A DNA stretch of 64,000 nt from Pseudomonas aegrilactucae. GTDB lineage: Bacteria > Pseudomonadota > Gammaproteobacteria > Pseudomonadales > Pseudomonadaceae. The DNA lies in assembly GCF_019168305.1 (NCBI RefSeq), contig NZ_JAHTBI010000009.1, positions 1-64,000 on the forward strand, read 5' to 3'. The notes beneath the pieces were generated by a model. The model made no database searches and was not told the DNA's origin. It saw nothing but the letters and a program-made list of their open reading frames with translations. Both the position numbers and the translations under genes were made by a program. Positions within the stretch are counted from its first letter, which is position 1, and every line of letters starts with the position of its first letter. Of the stretch, positions 44,800-56,482 are shown one piece after another.

Positions 44800-46003
44800 G
44801 TCTCGGCTCCTCGGCAAAATCGCTTTCATCGAACTCATGCTCTTCGCTGCCCAGGTGCGTGCGGCTTTCCCACTCGATACGCAGCAGCAAGCCCATGCAC
44901 ACACAGCAGATCACCAGCGAGCTGCCGCCGTAGCTGAGGAACGGCAGGGTCAGGCCCTTGGTCGGCAGCAGGCCGACGTTCACCCCGATGTTGATCAGGA
45001 ACTGGCCGATCCACAGGAACGCCAGGCCGTAGGCCATGTAGGCGGCGAAGTATTGCTTGGCTTTCTCGGCCCACAGGCCGATGTACATGGCGCGCACGCT
45101 GACGAACACGAACAGCGCCACGGTCAGCAGCGAACCGAGCACGCCCAGTTCTTCGGCCAATACCGAGAACACGAAATCGGTGTGCGCCTCGGGCAGGTAG
45201 AACTGCTTCTGCACGCTGTTGCCCAGCCCGACACCCAGCCACTCGCCTCGACCGAAGGCGATCAGTGCCTGGGTCAGCTGGTAACCGGAACCGAACTGAT
45301 CCGACCAGGGGTCGGTGAAGGTGATCAGGCGCGCCATCCGGTAGGGCTGCGCCTGTACCAGGATGAACACCGCGGCCACCGCCAGCACCACCATCAGGCT
45401 GAAGCGGAACAGCCCCACCCCGCCCAGGAACAGCATCGCGGCAGCGGCGCCCATCATCACCACGGTGGCGCCGAAATCCGGCTCCATCAGCAGCAGGCCG
45501 GCCATCGGCAACAGCACGATGAACGGCTTGAAGAAGCCCATCCAGCTTTCGCGCACCTCAGTCTGGCGACGCACCAGGTAACCGGCCAGGTAGATCACCA
45601 CGAACACCTTGGCGATTTCCGAAGGCTGCACGTTGAAGAAGCTGAAACCGATCCAGCGCATCGAACCGTTCACCTCGCGCCCGATGCCGGGCACCAGCAC
45701 CAGCACCAGCAGGCCGAAGGCCCCCACCAGCATCATGAAGCCCATGCGCTGCCAGGTGGCGATCGGCACCATCATGGTGACGATGCAGGCAAACAGGCCG
45801 ATGGCCACGTAGATCAGGTGACGAATCATGTGATACAGCGGGTTGCCCGACTGCACCGCGGCCACTTCCGAGGAGGCCGAGGTGATCATCACCAGGCCAA
45901 GGCCCAGCAGTGCGAGGCAACCGGCGAGCATGGCGAAATCGAGGTCGATGCCGCGGCCGGTGATCAGCGGGGACGGGTATGGCTTGACGATACCGAAGAT
46001 CAT
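44789..46003 (-). CDS. ftsW: FtsW SEDS peptidoglycan polymerase
   Basis: Polytopic SEDS-family glycosyltransferase of 404 residues that polymerises septal lipid II with FtsI. About ten membrane segments are visible, with the conserved block MEPDFGATVVM, the GLGNSVQKQFYLPEAHTDFV loop and PTKGLTLPFLSYGGSS near the C-terminus. The ATG at 46003 overlaps the murD stop by four bases. The acidic cytoplasmic tail (SEEHEFDESDFAEE) is typical for Pseudomonas. Confidence 0.95.
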   Translation of the reverse strand: MIFGIVKPYPSPLITGRGIDLDFAMLAGCLALLGLGLVMITSASSEVAAVQSGNPLYHMIRHLIYVAIGLFACIVTMMVPIATWQRMGFMMLVGAFGLLVLVLVPGIGREVNGSMRWIGFSFFNVQPSEIAKVFVVIYLAGYLVRRQTEVRESWMGFFKPFIVLLPMAGLLLMEPDFGATVVMMGAAAAMLFLGGVGLFRFSLMVVLAVAAVFILVQAQPYRMARLITFTDPWSDQFGSGYQLTQALIAFGRGEWLGVGLGNSVQKQFYLPEAHTDFVFSVLAEELGVLGSLLTVALFVFVSVRAMYIGLWAEKAKQYFAAYMAYGLAFLWIGQFLINIGVNVGLLPTKGLTLPFLSYGGSSLVICCVCMGLLLRIEWESRTHLGSEEHEFDESDFAEEPRHGR

Positions 46004-47346
46004 GCCAGCCCCCCCACGGCCTGGGCGAACAGGCGCCCACGCTCTTCGAAGTTCTTGAACATGTCCAGGCTCGCGCAGGCCGGCGACAGCAGCACGGCAT
46101 CGCCCGGCTGGGCCAGCGCGGCGCATTGCTGCACGGCTTCATCGAGGCTGGCCACGCGAATCAGCGGCACGCCGTCGCCCAGCGCTTGGGCCAGGCGTTC
46201 GGCATCGCGCCCCAACAGCACCACGGCGCGGCAATGCGCAGTCACCGGCGCGCGCAGCGCGGAAAAATCGGCCCCCTTGCCGTCGCCACCGGCAACCAGC
46301 ACCAGCTTGCCGTCGATGTCCGCACCCAGCCCCTCGATGGCAGCCAGTGCGGCGCCGACGTTGGTGGCCTTGGAATCGTCGTACCAGCTCACCCCGTCAC
46401 GCTCGCGCAGCCATTGGCAGCGGTGCGCCAGGCCGGCGAAGGTACGCAGGCTGGCCAGCATGGCGTCGAACGGCAGGCCGACGGCGTGGCCCAGGGCCAG
46501 GGCCGCCAAGGCGTTGGATTGGTTATGGGCCCCACGAATCTTCAGTTCGCGCACTGGCATCAGCGCCTGGAACTCGAACGCCAGGTACTTCTCGCCGTTC
46601 TCTTCGCGCAGGCCGAAGCCCTTGAAGTCCGGCGTGTTCAGGCCGAAGGTCCAGTACGGCACGTTGTCCATCAGCAGCGGACGGCTCAGCGCATCCTGAC
46701 GGTTGACCACCACCTGGCGCGCCCCGCGGAAGATCCGGTGCTTGGCCAGGTGATAGGCCGGCAGGCCGCTGTAGCGGTCCATGTGGTCTTCGCTGACGTT
46801 GAGCACGGTGGCCACTTCGGCATTGAGCTGGTCGGTGGTTTCCAGCTGGAAGCTCGACAGTTCCATCACGTACAGTTCGATGGCGTCGTCCAGCAGGTCC
46901 AGTGCCGGCGTGCCGAGGTTGCCGCCCACGGCCACGCGCTTGCCCGCCGCCGCCGCCATCTCGCCCACCAGCGTGGTGACGGTGCTCTTGGCGTTGGAGC
47001 CGCTGATGGCAACGATGGGCGCCTTGGCGTTGCGCGCAAACAGTTCGATATCACCCGACAGCTTCACTCCGCGCGCGGCAGCCTGCTGCAGTGCCGGGGT
47101 GGCCAGGGCCAGGCCCGGGCTCACGTACAGCTCGTCGGCACGGCACAGGAACTCCACATCCAGCTCGCCGCAACGCACTTCCACCTGCGGGTAGTCGCGA
47201 CGCAAGGTCGCCAGCTCCGGCGGGTTCTCGCGGGTGTCGGCCACTGCAAACGCAATGCCCCGGTTCGCCAGGAAGCGAACCAGGGACATGCCGCTCTTGC
47301 CGAGGCCGACAACGATGCGGAAGTGGTCAGACGCGATCAGGGACAC
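46000..47346 (-). CDS. murD: UDP-MurNAc-L-Ala--D-Glu ligase MurD
   Basis: Mur ligase of 448 residues adding D-Glu. The N-terminal FRIVVGLGKSGMSLVRFL motif, the ATP loop AISGSNAKSTVTTLVGEM and the WYDDSKATNVGAALAAI signature are present. The start is GTG at 47346, five bases after the mraY stop, with GAGGTAG just upstream; earlier in-frame sequence belongs to mraY in another frame. Confidence 0.95.
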   Translation of the reverse strand: MSLIASDHFRIVVGLGKSGMSLVRFLANRGIAFAVADTRENPPELATLRRDYPQVEVRCGELDVEFLCRADELYVSPGLALATPALQQAAARGVKLSGDIELFARNAKAPIVAISGSNAKSTVTTLVGEMAAAAGKRVAVGGNLGTPALDLLDDAIELYVMELSSFQLETTDQLNAEVATVLNVSEDHMDRYSGLPAYHLAKHRIFRGARQVVVNRQDALSRPLLMDNVPYWTFGLNTPDFKGFGLREENGEKYLAFEFQALMPVRELKIRGAHNQSNALAALALGHAVGLPFDAMLASLRTFAGLAHRCQWLRERDGVSWYDDSKATNVGAALAAIEGLGADIDGKLVLVAGGDGKGADFSALRAPVTAHCRAVVLLGRDAERLAQALGDGVPLIRVASLDEAVQQCAALAQPGDAVLLSPACASLDMFKNFEERGRLFAQAVGGLA

Positions 47347-47351
47347 TCGTT

Positions 47352-48434
47352 CTACCTCAGTTTCAGGGTGGCAAGGCCGAACAGCACGAGAATCACGGTG
47401 ATGATCCAGAAGCGGACGATCACCCGAGGCTCGGGCCAACCCTTGAGTTCAAAGTGGTGGTGGATCGGTGCCATGCGAAATACACGCTTGCCGGTCAACT
47501 TGAAGGAGGCCACCTGGATCACTACCGACAGGGTCTCCATCACGAACACACCGCCCATGATGAACAGCACGATTTCCTGGCGCACGATCACCGCGATGGT
47601 GCCCAGTGCCGCGCCCAGCGCCAGCGCGCCGACGTCGCCCATGAACACCTGCGCCGGGTAGGTGTTGAACCACAGGAAGCCCAGGCCCGCGCCGATCAGC
47701 GCGCCGCAGAACACGATCAGCTCGCCGGCACCGGGCACGTAGGGGATCAGCAGGTATTCGGCAAACTTCACGTTACCCGACAGGTAGCAGAAGATGCCCA
47801 GCGCGCCACCGACCATCACGGTTGGCATGATCGCCAGGCCATCGAGGCCGTCGGTCAGGTTGACCGCGTTGCTCGAGCCGACGATGACGAAATAGGTCAG
47901 CACCACGAAGCCAACGCCCAGCGGGATGGTGACATCCTTGAGCATCGGCACGATCAGGGTGGTTTCCACGCTGGTCGGTGCAGTCATGTACAGGAAGATT
48001 GCCGCGCCCAGGCCGAACACCGATTGCCAGAAGTACTTCCAGCGGCTTGGCAGCCCGCGCGAGTTCTTTTCGATCACCTTGCGGTAGTCGTCCACCCAAC
48101 CCACTGCGCCGAACAGCAGGGTGACGATCAGCACCACCCACACATAGCGGTTGCTCAGGTCGGCCCACAGCAGCGTGCTCACGCCAATGGCCGAGAGGAT
48201 CAGCGCACCGCCCATGGTCGGGGTGCCGGACTTGGACAGGTGCGATTGCGGGCCGTCATTGCGCACGGCTTGACCGATCTGGCGAATCTGCAGGGTACGG
48301 ATCATCCAGGGGCCCAGCCACAGGGCCAGCGACAACGCGGTCAGCACACCCAGAATCCCGCGCAGGGTCAGGTACTGAAAGACCGCGAAGCCTTTGTAGA
48401 ACTGTTGCAGATACTCAGCCAGCAGCAGCAGCAT
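47352..48434 (-). CDS. mraY: MraY phospho-MurNAc-pentapeptide transferase
   Basis: Inner-membrane enzyme of 360 residues making lipid I from UDP-MurNAc-pentapeptide and undecaprenyl phosphate. About ten membrane helices are visible. Family motifs include [28 protein letters not shown] with the catalytic Asp pair, and [14 protein letters not shown] near the end. The start at 48434 gives [12 protein letters not shown] and overlaps the murF stop by one base (TAATG). Confidence 0.97.
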   Translation of the reverse strand: MLLLLAEYLQQFYKGFAVFQYLTLRGILGVLTALSLALWLGPWMIRTLQIRQIGQAVRNDGPQSHLSKSGTPTMGGALILSAIGVSTLLWADLSNRYVWVVLIVTLLFGAVGWVDDYRKVIEKNSRGLPSRWKYFWQSVFGLGAAIFLYMTAPTSVETTLIVPMLKDVTIPLGVGFVVLTYFVIVGSSNAVNLTDGLDGLAIMPTVMVGGALGIFCYLSGNVKFAEYLLIPYVPGAGELIVFCGALIGAGLGFLWFNTYPAQVFMGDVGALALGAALGTIAVIVRQEIVLFIMGGVFVMETLSVVIQVASFKLTGKRVFRMAPIHHHFELKGWPEPRVIVRFWIITVILVLFGLATLKLR

Positions 48435-49801
48435 TAATGTTTCTCCCCGCTGGAACCGCACAAGGCCGCCACGACGTTTTCCATCGCAGCGCTGCGCGAA
48501 CCCTTGATCAAAATAGTGGTGTTGGTGGCCTGCTCAACGCGAACGGCGTCGATCAGGTCAGCTTGAGTAGCGAAATGATGGGCATCTTTGCCAAACGCCT
48601 TGACGGCATGGGCCATCATGGGGCCCACGGCGTAGAGTGCCGCTACCTTGCCTCTGGCGTACTCGCCTACCTGGCGGTGTCCTTCTTCGGCCCACTGGCC
48701 CAACTCGCCGATATCCCCGAGCACCAGGACGGTGCGGCCGGAAAAGCCGGCGAGTATATCAACGGCAGCGCACATGGAGGTGGGGTTTGCGTTGTAACTG
48801 TCATCGATCACGCGCGCACCGCCGGGCGCGATCTGCACCACCGTGCGGCCCTTGACCGGTTGCACGGCGTTCAGGCCGGCGACAATACCGTCCAGCGTCA
48901 GACCAAAGGCCTGCGCCGCAGCCGCTGCCGCCAGGGCATTGCTGACGTTGTGAGTGCCCAGCAGGTTGAGCTGGACGCGGGCGTTGCCCAACGGGCAGCG
49001 CAGCTCGAAGCCTGGGCAGCCGCGTTCATCGTGGCTGATATCGGCGGCATGGAAGTCGGCGCGGCTGTCGGCCAGGGCAAAGGTGACCACGCGATGGGCA
49101 CCGGCGCGCTGCTTCCAGGTGCCGAACGCCTTGTCATCAAGGTTCAATACGGCCACGCCATCCTGAACCAGACCCTCGAGGATCTCGCCCTTGGCTTCGA
49201 CGATTTTCTCCGGCCCGCCGAACTCGCCCACATGCGCGGTGCCGGCGTTGTTGATCAGTACCACCTGGGGCTTGGTCAGGCCCACGGTGTACGCGATTTC
49301 ACCCAGGCGCGACGCCCCCAGCTCGACGACCGCGGCAGTATGTTCCGGGCCGATCTCGAGCAGGGTCAGCGGTGCACCGAGGTCGTTGTTCAGGTTGCCG
49401 CGGGTGGCCAGTACCGGGCCGCGGGTGCGCAGGATGCTGGCGAGCATCTCCTTGACCGTGGTCTTGCCGCTGGAGCCGGTGATGGCAGCGACCGGCCGGG
49501 TGAACCCGGCACGGTTGAGCGCGCCCAGCTGGCCCAGGGCCAAGCGGCAGTCGGCCACGACCAGTTGCGCCAGCGTGGTGTTGGGCACTTCGCGCTCGAC
49601 CAGCGCGGCGACGGCACCTTTGGCGGCGACCTCGTTCAGGTAATCATGGCCATCGAAGCGCGGCCCGGCCAGCGCGACGAACAGTTGACCGGCGACAATC
49701 GCGCGGCTGTCGATGCTGACACCGGTGAAGGTCGCGTCGGCGCCGTGCACGCGCCCTTGCAGCGGCGCTGCCAGCTGGCTCAGCGAAAGCGGCTCAAGCA
49801 T
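48434..49801 (-). CDS. murF: MurF UDP-MurNAc-pentapeptide synthetase
   Basis: Mur ligase of 455 residues that adds D-Ala-D-Ala. The N-terminal substrate domain ([20 protein letters not shown]), the ATP loop [27 protein letters not shown] and the [11 protein letters not shown] signature are visible. ATG at 49801 is chosen to give [11 protein letters not shown] and overlaps the murE end by eight bases. Confidence 0.95.
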   Translation of the reverse strand: MLEPLSLSQLAAPLQGRVHGADATFTGVSIDSRAIVAGQLFVALAGPRFDGHDYLNEVAAKGAVAALVEREVPNTTLAQLVVADCRLALGQLGALNRAGFTRPVAAITGSSGKTTVKEMLASILRTRGPVLATRGNLNNDLGAPLTLLEIGPEHTAAVVELGASRLGEIAYTVGLTKPQVVLINNAGTAHVGEFGGPEKIVEAKGEILEGLVQDGVAVLNLDDKAFGTWKQRAGAHRVVTFALADSRADFHAADISHDERGCPGFELRCPLGNARVQLNLLGTHNVSNALAAAAAAQAFGLTLDGIVAGLNAVQPVKGRTVVQIAPGGARVIDDSYNANPTSMCAAVDILAGFSGRTVLVLGDIGELGQWAEEGHRQVGEYARGKVAALYAVGPMMAHAVKAFGKDAHHFATQADLIDAVRVEQATNTTILIKGSRSAAMENVVAALCGSSGEKH

Positions 49802-51259
49802 GTTCGGCCTCCCAGGCGGCCAGGGCTTTCTCGGCCTCGACCAGGTCGGAGAAGTCATGGCGCTGGCCATTGATCTCCTGGTAATCCTCGTGACCCTTGC
49901 CTGCCAGCACGATGACATCGTCGGCCTTGGCGCTGGCGATCAGGTGGGCAATGGCCTGGCCACGACCGGCGATGAACTCGACGCTTTGATTGCGCACGAA
50001 GCCCGGGCGAATGTCGGCGAAGATCTGCTGCGGGTCTTCGCTGCGCGGGTTGTCGTCGGTGACCAGCACGCGGTCGGCCAGGCGCTCGGCCACTTCAGCC
50101 ATCAGCGGGCGCTTGCCGCGATCACGGTCACCGCCACAGCCGAACAGGCACTGCAGTTGGCCGCGGGCGTGCGGGCGCAGGGCTTCGAGTACTTTTTCCA
50201 GGGCGTCTGGGGTGTGGGCATAATCCACCACCACCAGCGGCTTGCGGCCGCCGCCCAGGCGTTGCATGCGGCCTACCGGGCCTTCGAGCTGCGCGGTGAC
50301 TTTCAGAATATCGTCCAGCGGGTAATCCATCGCCATCAGCGTGCCGACCGCAGCCAGCAGATTGCTCAGGTTGAAGCGGCCGAGCAGGCGGCTGCGCAGC
50401 ATGTGCTCGCCCTGTGCGGTGACCAGCACGGCCCGCACGCCATCGTCGTCGAAGCGCGCGTCGCGGCAATACAGCGAGGCGTCAGGGTTGCTCAGGCTGT
50501 AGCTGGTCAGGCGCGACTCGCCGCCTTCAGCCGCCAGCTCACGACCGAACGCGTCGTCGAGGTTGACCACACGGCAGCGCAGGTTCGGCCAGCTGAACAG
50601 GCGCGCCTTGGCGGCCTGATAGGCCTGCATGCTGCCGTGGTAGTCCAGGTGGTCGCGCGACAGGTTGGTCATCACCACGATGTCGAACGCCAGCGCCGCC
50701 ACGCGGCCCTGCTCCAGCGCATGGGACGACACTTCCATGGCCACGGCCTTGGCCCCGGCCTTTTTCAGGTCGTTGAGGGTCGCCTGCACCGCGATCGGGT
50801 CGGGAGTGGTCAGGCGGCCGCTCTGCAGCGAACCATAGAACCCGGTACCCAGCGTGCCGATCAGGCCGCAGTGCTGGCCCAGCAGGTCCAGCGCCTGCGC
50901 CACCAACTGGGTCACGCTGGTCTTGCCGTTGGTGCCGGTCACGCCGATCAGTTCGAGCTGGCGGCTCGGCTCGCCATAGAAGCGCCCGGCGATATCGGAC
51001 AGCTGGGCGATCAGGCCCTTGACCGGGATCAGCGGCACGTCGGTGATCGGCAGCACGGTGGCACCGTTCACTTCATAGGCCACCGCCGCCGCGCCGCGCT
51101 TGAGCGCGTCGGCAATGTGCTCACGACCGTCCACGCGCGCACCCGGCACCGCCAGGAACAGGTCTCCGGCACGCACGCTGCGGCTGTCCAGGGTCAGCTC
51201 GCGGATCAACGGGTCGTTGCTGCCGCTCAGGGCAAACAGCTTACTCAATGGCATCGTCA

Positions 51260-51260
<1 letters not shown>
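49794..51260 (-). CDS. murE: MurE UDP-MurNAc-tripeptide synthetase
   Basis: Mur ligase of 488 residues adding meso-diaminopimelate. The N-terminal LTLDSRSVRAGDLFLAVPG, ATP loop GVTGTNGKTSVTQLV and diaminopimelate-recognition motif DNPRSEDP are present, so this is the DAP-type and not the lysine-type enzyme. The ATG at 51260 overlaps the ftsI stop (TGATG). A second in-frame ATG six bases later is an alternative. Confidence 0.95.
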
Positions 51261-53282
<2,022 letters not shown>

Positions 53283-53286
<4 letters not shown>

Positions 53287-54230
53287 CGCAGCTTCTCCGC
53301 CACACGCATGACCGCGCTACGCGAGCGCGGGTTGGCCTTGAGCTCGGCGTCGGAGGCAAACTGCGCCTTGCCGTGCACCTTGATCCTGGGGTCGAAGGGC
53401 GTGTGCTGCACCGGCAGGTTGCGCGGCAGGTTGTCGGCCTCGCCCTTGGCCAGCTTGCGCATGAACAGCTTGACGATGCGGTCTTCGAGCGAATGGAAGC
53501 TGATCACCACCAGCCGGCCGCCGACCTCGAGGGTATCGAGCGCCGCCTGGAGCCCGGCCTCAAGATCGCCCAGTTCGTTGTTGACGTGAATGCGCAGGCC
53601 CTGGAAGGCACGGGTGGCCGGGTTCTTGCCCTTTTCCCAGGCGGGGTTGGCGACCTTGAGCACTTCGGCAAGGTCGGCGGTACGCGTGAACGGCTGCTGC
53701 TCACGGCGCGCCACCACGGCGTTGGCCATGCGCCTGGCAAAACGCTCTTCACCGTATTCCTTGAACACGCGGGCGATTTCCTCGGCCGGTGCGCTGGCAA
53801 TGAACTCGGCCGCGCTGACGCCGCGGCTCGGGTCCATGCGCATGTCCAGCGGGCCGTCGTTCATGAAACTGAAGCCACGCTCGGGGTCATCGAGCTGCGG
53901 CGACGACACGCCCAGGTCGAGCAGAATGCCATTGACCTTGCCGGCCAGGCCGCGCTCGGCGACTTCCTCGCCCAGCTCGGCAAAACTGCGCTGCACAATG
54001 ACAAAGCGGCCGTCTTCGGCCGCCAGCGCTTGCCCGGTGGCAATCGCTTGAGGGTCCTTGTCGAACCCCAGCAGCCGGCCCTGCGGCCCGAGGTGCTGGA
54101 GAATCAACCGGCTGTGCCCGCCGCGACCGAAGGTGCCATCCAGATAGCAGCCATCGGCGCGTACGGCGAGAGCCTCGACGGCTTCGTCCAGCAGTACGGT
54201 GATGTGTTTAAAGCCGCTATCTATAGTCAC
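53283..54230 (-). CDS. rsmH: RsmH 16S rRNA m4C1402 methyltransferase
   Basis: SAM-dependent enzyme of 315 residues (formerly MraW) that N4-methylates C1402 in the ribosomal P site. [12 protein letters not shown], the SAM motif [36 protein letters not shown] and [13 protein letters not shown] are all typical. It overlaps mraZ by four bases. Its partner for the 2'-O-methyl at the same nucleotide, RsmI, is encoded nearby at 55420. Confidence 0.96.
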
Positions 54231-54682
54231 AGGATCAAATCACGCAGTTCATCAGGCATCGCGCCCGGTTGTTGAATGGCCGCCAGGTCCGCTGCAGATA
54301 CAGCGTTCCAGGCGTCCTCGTCCCACAGTTGGAATTTGTTCAGTTGCCCCACCAGCATCGCCCGCTTGTCGAGCCTGGCGTAGTCGCGCAAGCGCGGCGG
54401 CACCAGAAAACGCCCACTGCCGTCGAGCTCCAGATCCACCGCATTGCCGATCAGCAGGCGCTGCAGGCGACGGTTCTCTTCGCGTAACGACGGCAAGGCG
54501 CGCAGCTTGGCTTCGATCAGTTCCCATTCATCCAGCGGGTACACACACAAGCAGGGGTCAACCGCGTCGATCGTCACGATCAACTGCCCGGAACTGCGCG
54601 AATCGAGCTCGTCACGGTACCGGCTCGGCATGGCGAGACGACCCTTTGCGTCGAGGTTGATTGCGTTGGCTCCGCGAAACAC
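54227..54682 (-). CDS. mraZ: MraZ transcriptional regulator
   Basis: Dodecameric-type DNA-binding protein of 151 residues with two AbrB-like MraZ domains. It begins [26 protein letters not shown], and the second DAKGR-like element is [14 protein letters not shown]. In E. coli MraZ represses its own promoter and the whole dcw cluster by binding short direct repeats; a matching set lies at 54724-54759 here. It is the first gene of the cluster. Confidence 0.95.
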   Translation of the reverse strand: MFRGANAINLDAKGRLAMPSRYRDELDSRSSGQLIVTIDAVDPCLCVYPLDEWELIEAKLRALPSLREENRRLQRLLIGNAVDLELDGSGRFLVPPRLRDYARLDKRAMLVGQLNKFQLWDEDAWNAVSAADLAAIQQPGAMPDELRDLIL

Positions 54683-54723
54683 GGCTGCACTTCCCTAAAT
54701 GTTAGCTTTTTTGTGTCTGAAAA

Positions 54724-54786
54724 CCCACTTCATGCCACTTTCCGCCACTTGCGCACACTATAGGAATCCGCCTACCACACCGTCAA
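54724..54786 (-). promoter_or_regulatory. dcw promoter with phased MraZ operator
   Basis: On the minus strand TTGACG (54781-54786) and TATAGT (54757-54762) are 18 bases apart, a good sigma70 promoter. Three hexamers AGTGGC, AGTGGC and AGTGGG (54744-54749, 54734-54739, 54724-54729) repeat every ten bases, and a fourth weaker one (AGTGTG, 54754-54759) overlaps the -10. GTGG repeats in helical phase match the known style of MraZ boxes, so occupancy would block transcription start. Confidence 0.7.
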
Positions 54787-54996
54787 GGCGCGCTTATAAG
54801 GAAAACCCTTACAGATCGGAGATTTAGCGCAACAAGACGACAAGAAGGGATAAATCGGAGGGGGTTTTGACGGGGAAACGCAAAAGCACTCAAACGGATA
54901 GCGTGCAAAGTTAAAGTGATTTATCAAGAGTAAGATTTTTTTGGTATTACCAAGACAGGTCTGCTATCGAATCAAGCAGGGAGGGAAAAGAGGTGG
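54787..54996. other. AT-richer rnpB-mraZ spacer with a 13-bp palindrome
   Basis: This is the only gene-free region of more than 300 bases together with the promoter just described. It holds no ORF that I can support. TTGGTATTACCAA at 54941-54953 is a perfect odd-length palindrome preceded by a run of T on the plus strand. It could be a protein-binding site or a fold at the end of the rnpB transcript; the T-run is on the wrong side for a minus-strand terminator. Confidence 0.45.
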
Positions 54997-55352
54997 AGAG
55001 TCGATCTGTAAGCCGGGTTTTGTCGAGGACAGTCATTCCTCTACGACGGCCATCACTGGACGCCTCTAGCAACCTACCCGGCTCCAACGCGGGCCGCGCC
55101 ATATGGAACCCTATTTGGTCTTGCTCCGAGTGGGGTTTACCTAGCCACGAACTGTTGCCAGTCGTGCGGTGCGCTCTTACCGCACCTTTTCACCCTTACC
55201 GGCACCGAAGCGCTTAGGCGGTTATTTTCTGTGGCACTTTCCGTAGGCTCGCGCCCCCCAGGCGTTACCTGGCACTCTGCCCTATGGAGCCCGGACTTTC
55301 CTCCCCCCTCTTTTGCGGAACAAAAGAAGGCAGCGACTGTCCAATCGACTCT
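54997..55352 (-). ncRNA. rnpB: RNase P RNA
   Basis: Catalytic RNA of RNase P, about 356 nucleotides, bacterial type A. On the minus strand it begins AGAGTCGATTGGACAGTCGC and contains the universal GAGGAAAGTCCGGGCTCC block at 55290-55307. It ends with CCCGGCTTACAGATCGACTC, whose end pairs with the 5' end to form helix P1. Position between rsmI and mraZ matches other pseudomonads. Ends are estimated from the P1 pairing. Confidence 0.95.
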
Positions 55353-55419
55353 CCGCCGCAAAGGTTAACGGCAGAGCGCCTGGAGAACAAGCGATAAAAC
55401 AAACAATGCCATTATGACA

Positions 55420-56295
55420 TCAGTGGCCTTTCTGTTTCTCCAGCGCGATTTGATACAAGACATTCTTGCGCACCCCGGTGATTTCCGCCGCCAGGGCTGC
55501 CGCCCGCTTGAGCGGCATTTCTGCCAGCAGCAGGTCCAGCACGCGCATCACTTCACTGCTGACCGCCTCGTCACTCTCCGGCGCCGCCCAGCCAGCCACC
55601 AGCACCACGCACTCGCCACGCTGCTGATTGCTGTCGGCCTCGACAAAAGCTCGCAACTGCGCCAATGGCAAGCCCTTGAGCGTCTCGAAGGTCTTGGTCA
55701 GTTCACGCGCCAGCAGCGCTGGCCGCTCGCCACCGAACACGCTTTCCATGTCTTGCAGGCACTCCAGAATGCGGTGCGGTGCTTCATAGAAGATCAGCGT
55801 GCGCGGCTCTTCCTTGACCTGACTCAGGCGTGCACGACGCCCCACTGCCTTGGCCGGAAGAAACCCCTCGAAGATGAAGCGGTCCGAAGGCAGGCCCGCC
55901 GCCGACAGCGCCGCGATCAACGCACAGGCCCCCGGCACCGGCACCACCTCGATACCTGCCGCGCGTGCCTGGCGTACCAGGTGGTAGCCCGGGTCGGAGA
56001 TCAGCGGTGTGCCAGCATCGGAAATCAGCGCCACCGCATCACCGGCCAGCAGGCGGGTAATGAAGCGGCTGCCCTCCTCGCGCTCGTTGTGTTCGTGGCA
56101 GGCGGCCAATGGGGTGTTGATGCCGAAATGCTGCAGCAGACGGATGGAATGGCGGGTGTCTTCGGCTGCGATCAGCGCCGCTTCGCGCAGCACTTTCAGG
56201 GCCCGTGCACTCATGTCGTCCAGGTTGCCGATGGGTGTGGCCACCACATAAAGCTTGCCGGCAGTGGAATTGGAAGCACCTGAAGCATCGGTCAC
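55420..56295 (-). CDS. rsmI: RsmI 16S rRNA 2'-O-methyltransferase (C1402)
   Basis: SAM-dependent ribose methyltransferase of 291 residues, tetrapyrrole-methylase fold, acting with RsmH on C1402. LYVVATPIGNLDDMSARAL, LIAAEDTRHS, ALISDAGTPLISDPGYHLVR and PSDRFIFEGFLP are family signatures. GTG at 56295 follows AGGTG and gives MTDASGASN; an in-frame GTG at 56304 would add three residues. It is divergent from lpoA. Confidence 0.92.
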   Translation of the reverse strand: MTDASGASNSTAGKLYVVATPIGNLDDMSARALKVLREAALIAAEDTRHSIRLLQHFGINTPLAACHEHNEREEGSRFITRLLAGDAVALISDAGTPLISDPGYHLVRQARAAGIEVVPVPGACALIAALSAAGLPSDRFIFEGFLPAKAVGRRARLSQVKEEPRTLIFYEAPHRILECLQDMESVFGGERPALLARELTKTFETLKGLPLAQLRAFVEADSNQQRGECVVLVAGWAAPESDEAVSSEVMRVLDLLLAEMPLKRAAALAAEITGVRKNVLYQIALEKQKGH

Positions 56296-56482
56296 AGCAC
56301 ACACCTGTCGTAGAGATCAAAGCGCCATTGTAGCCCGTAAGACCGCAATAATGCGTTACCTGCGGCGGCGACACATGCGCCCGGCACGACCTATATTGAA
56401 GGATTCACGCCAGCAAGATCGCGCCCCGGCCAGCGCTTGGGTACAATTGCAGGTTAATTTGATCGAGTAACAGGATTTTTAC

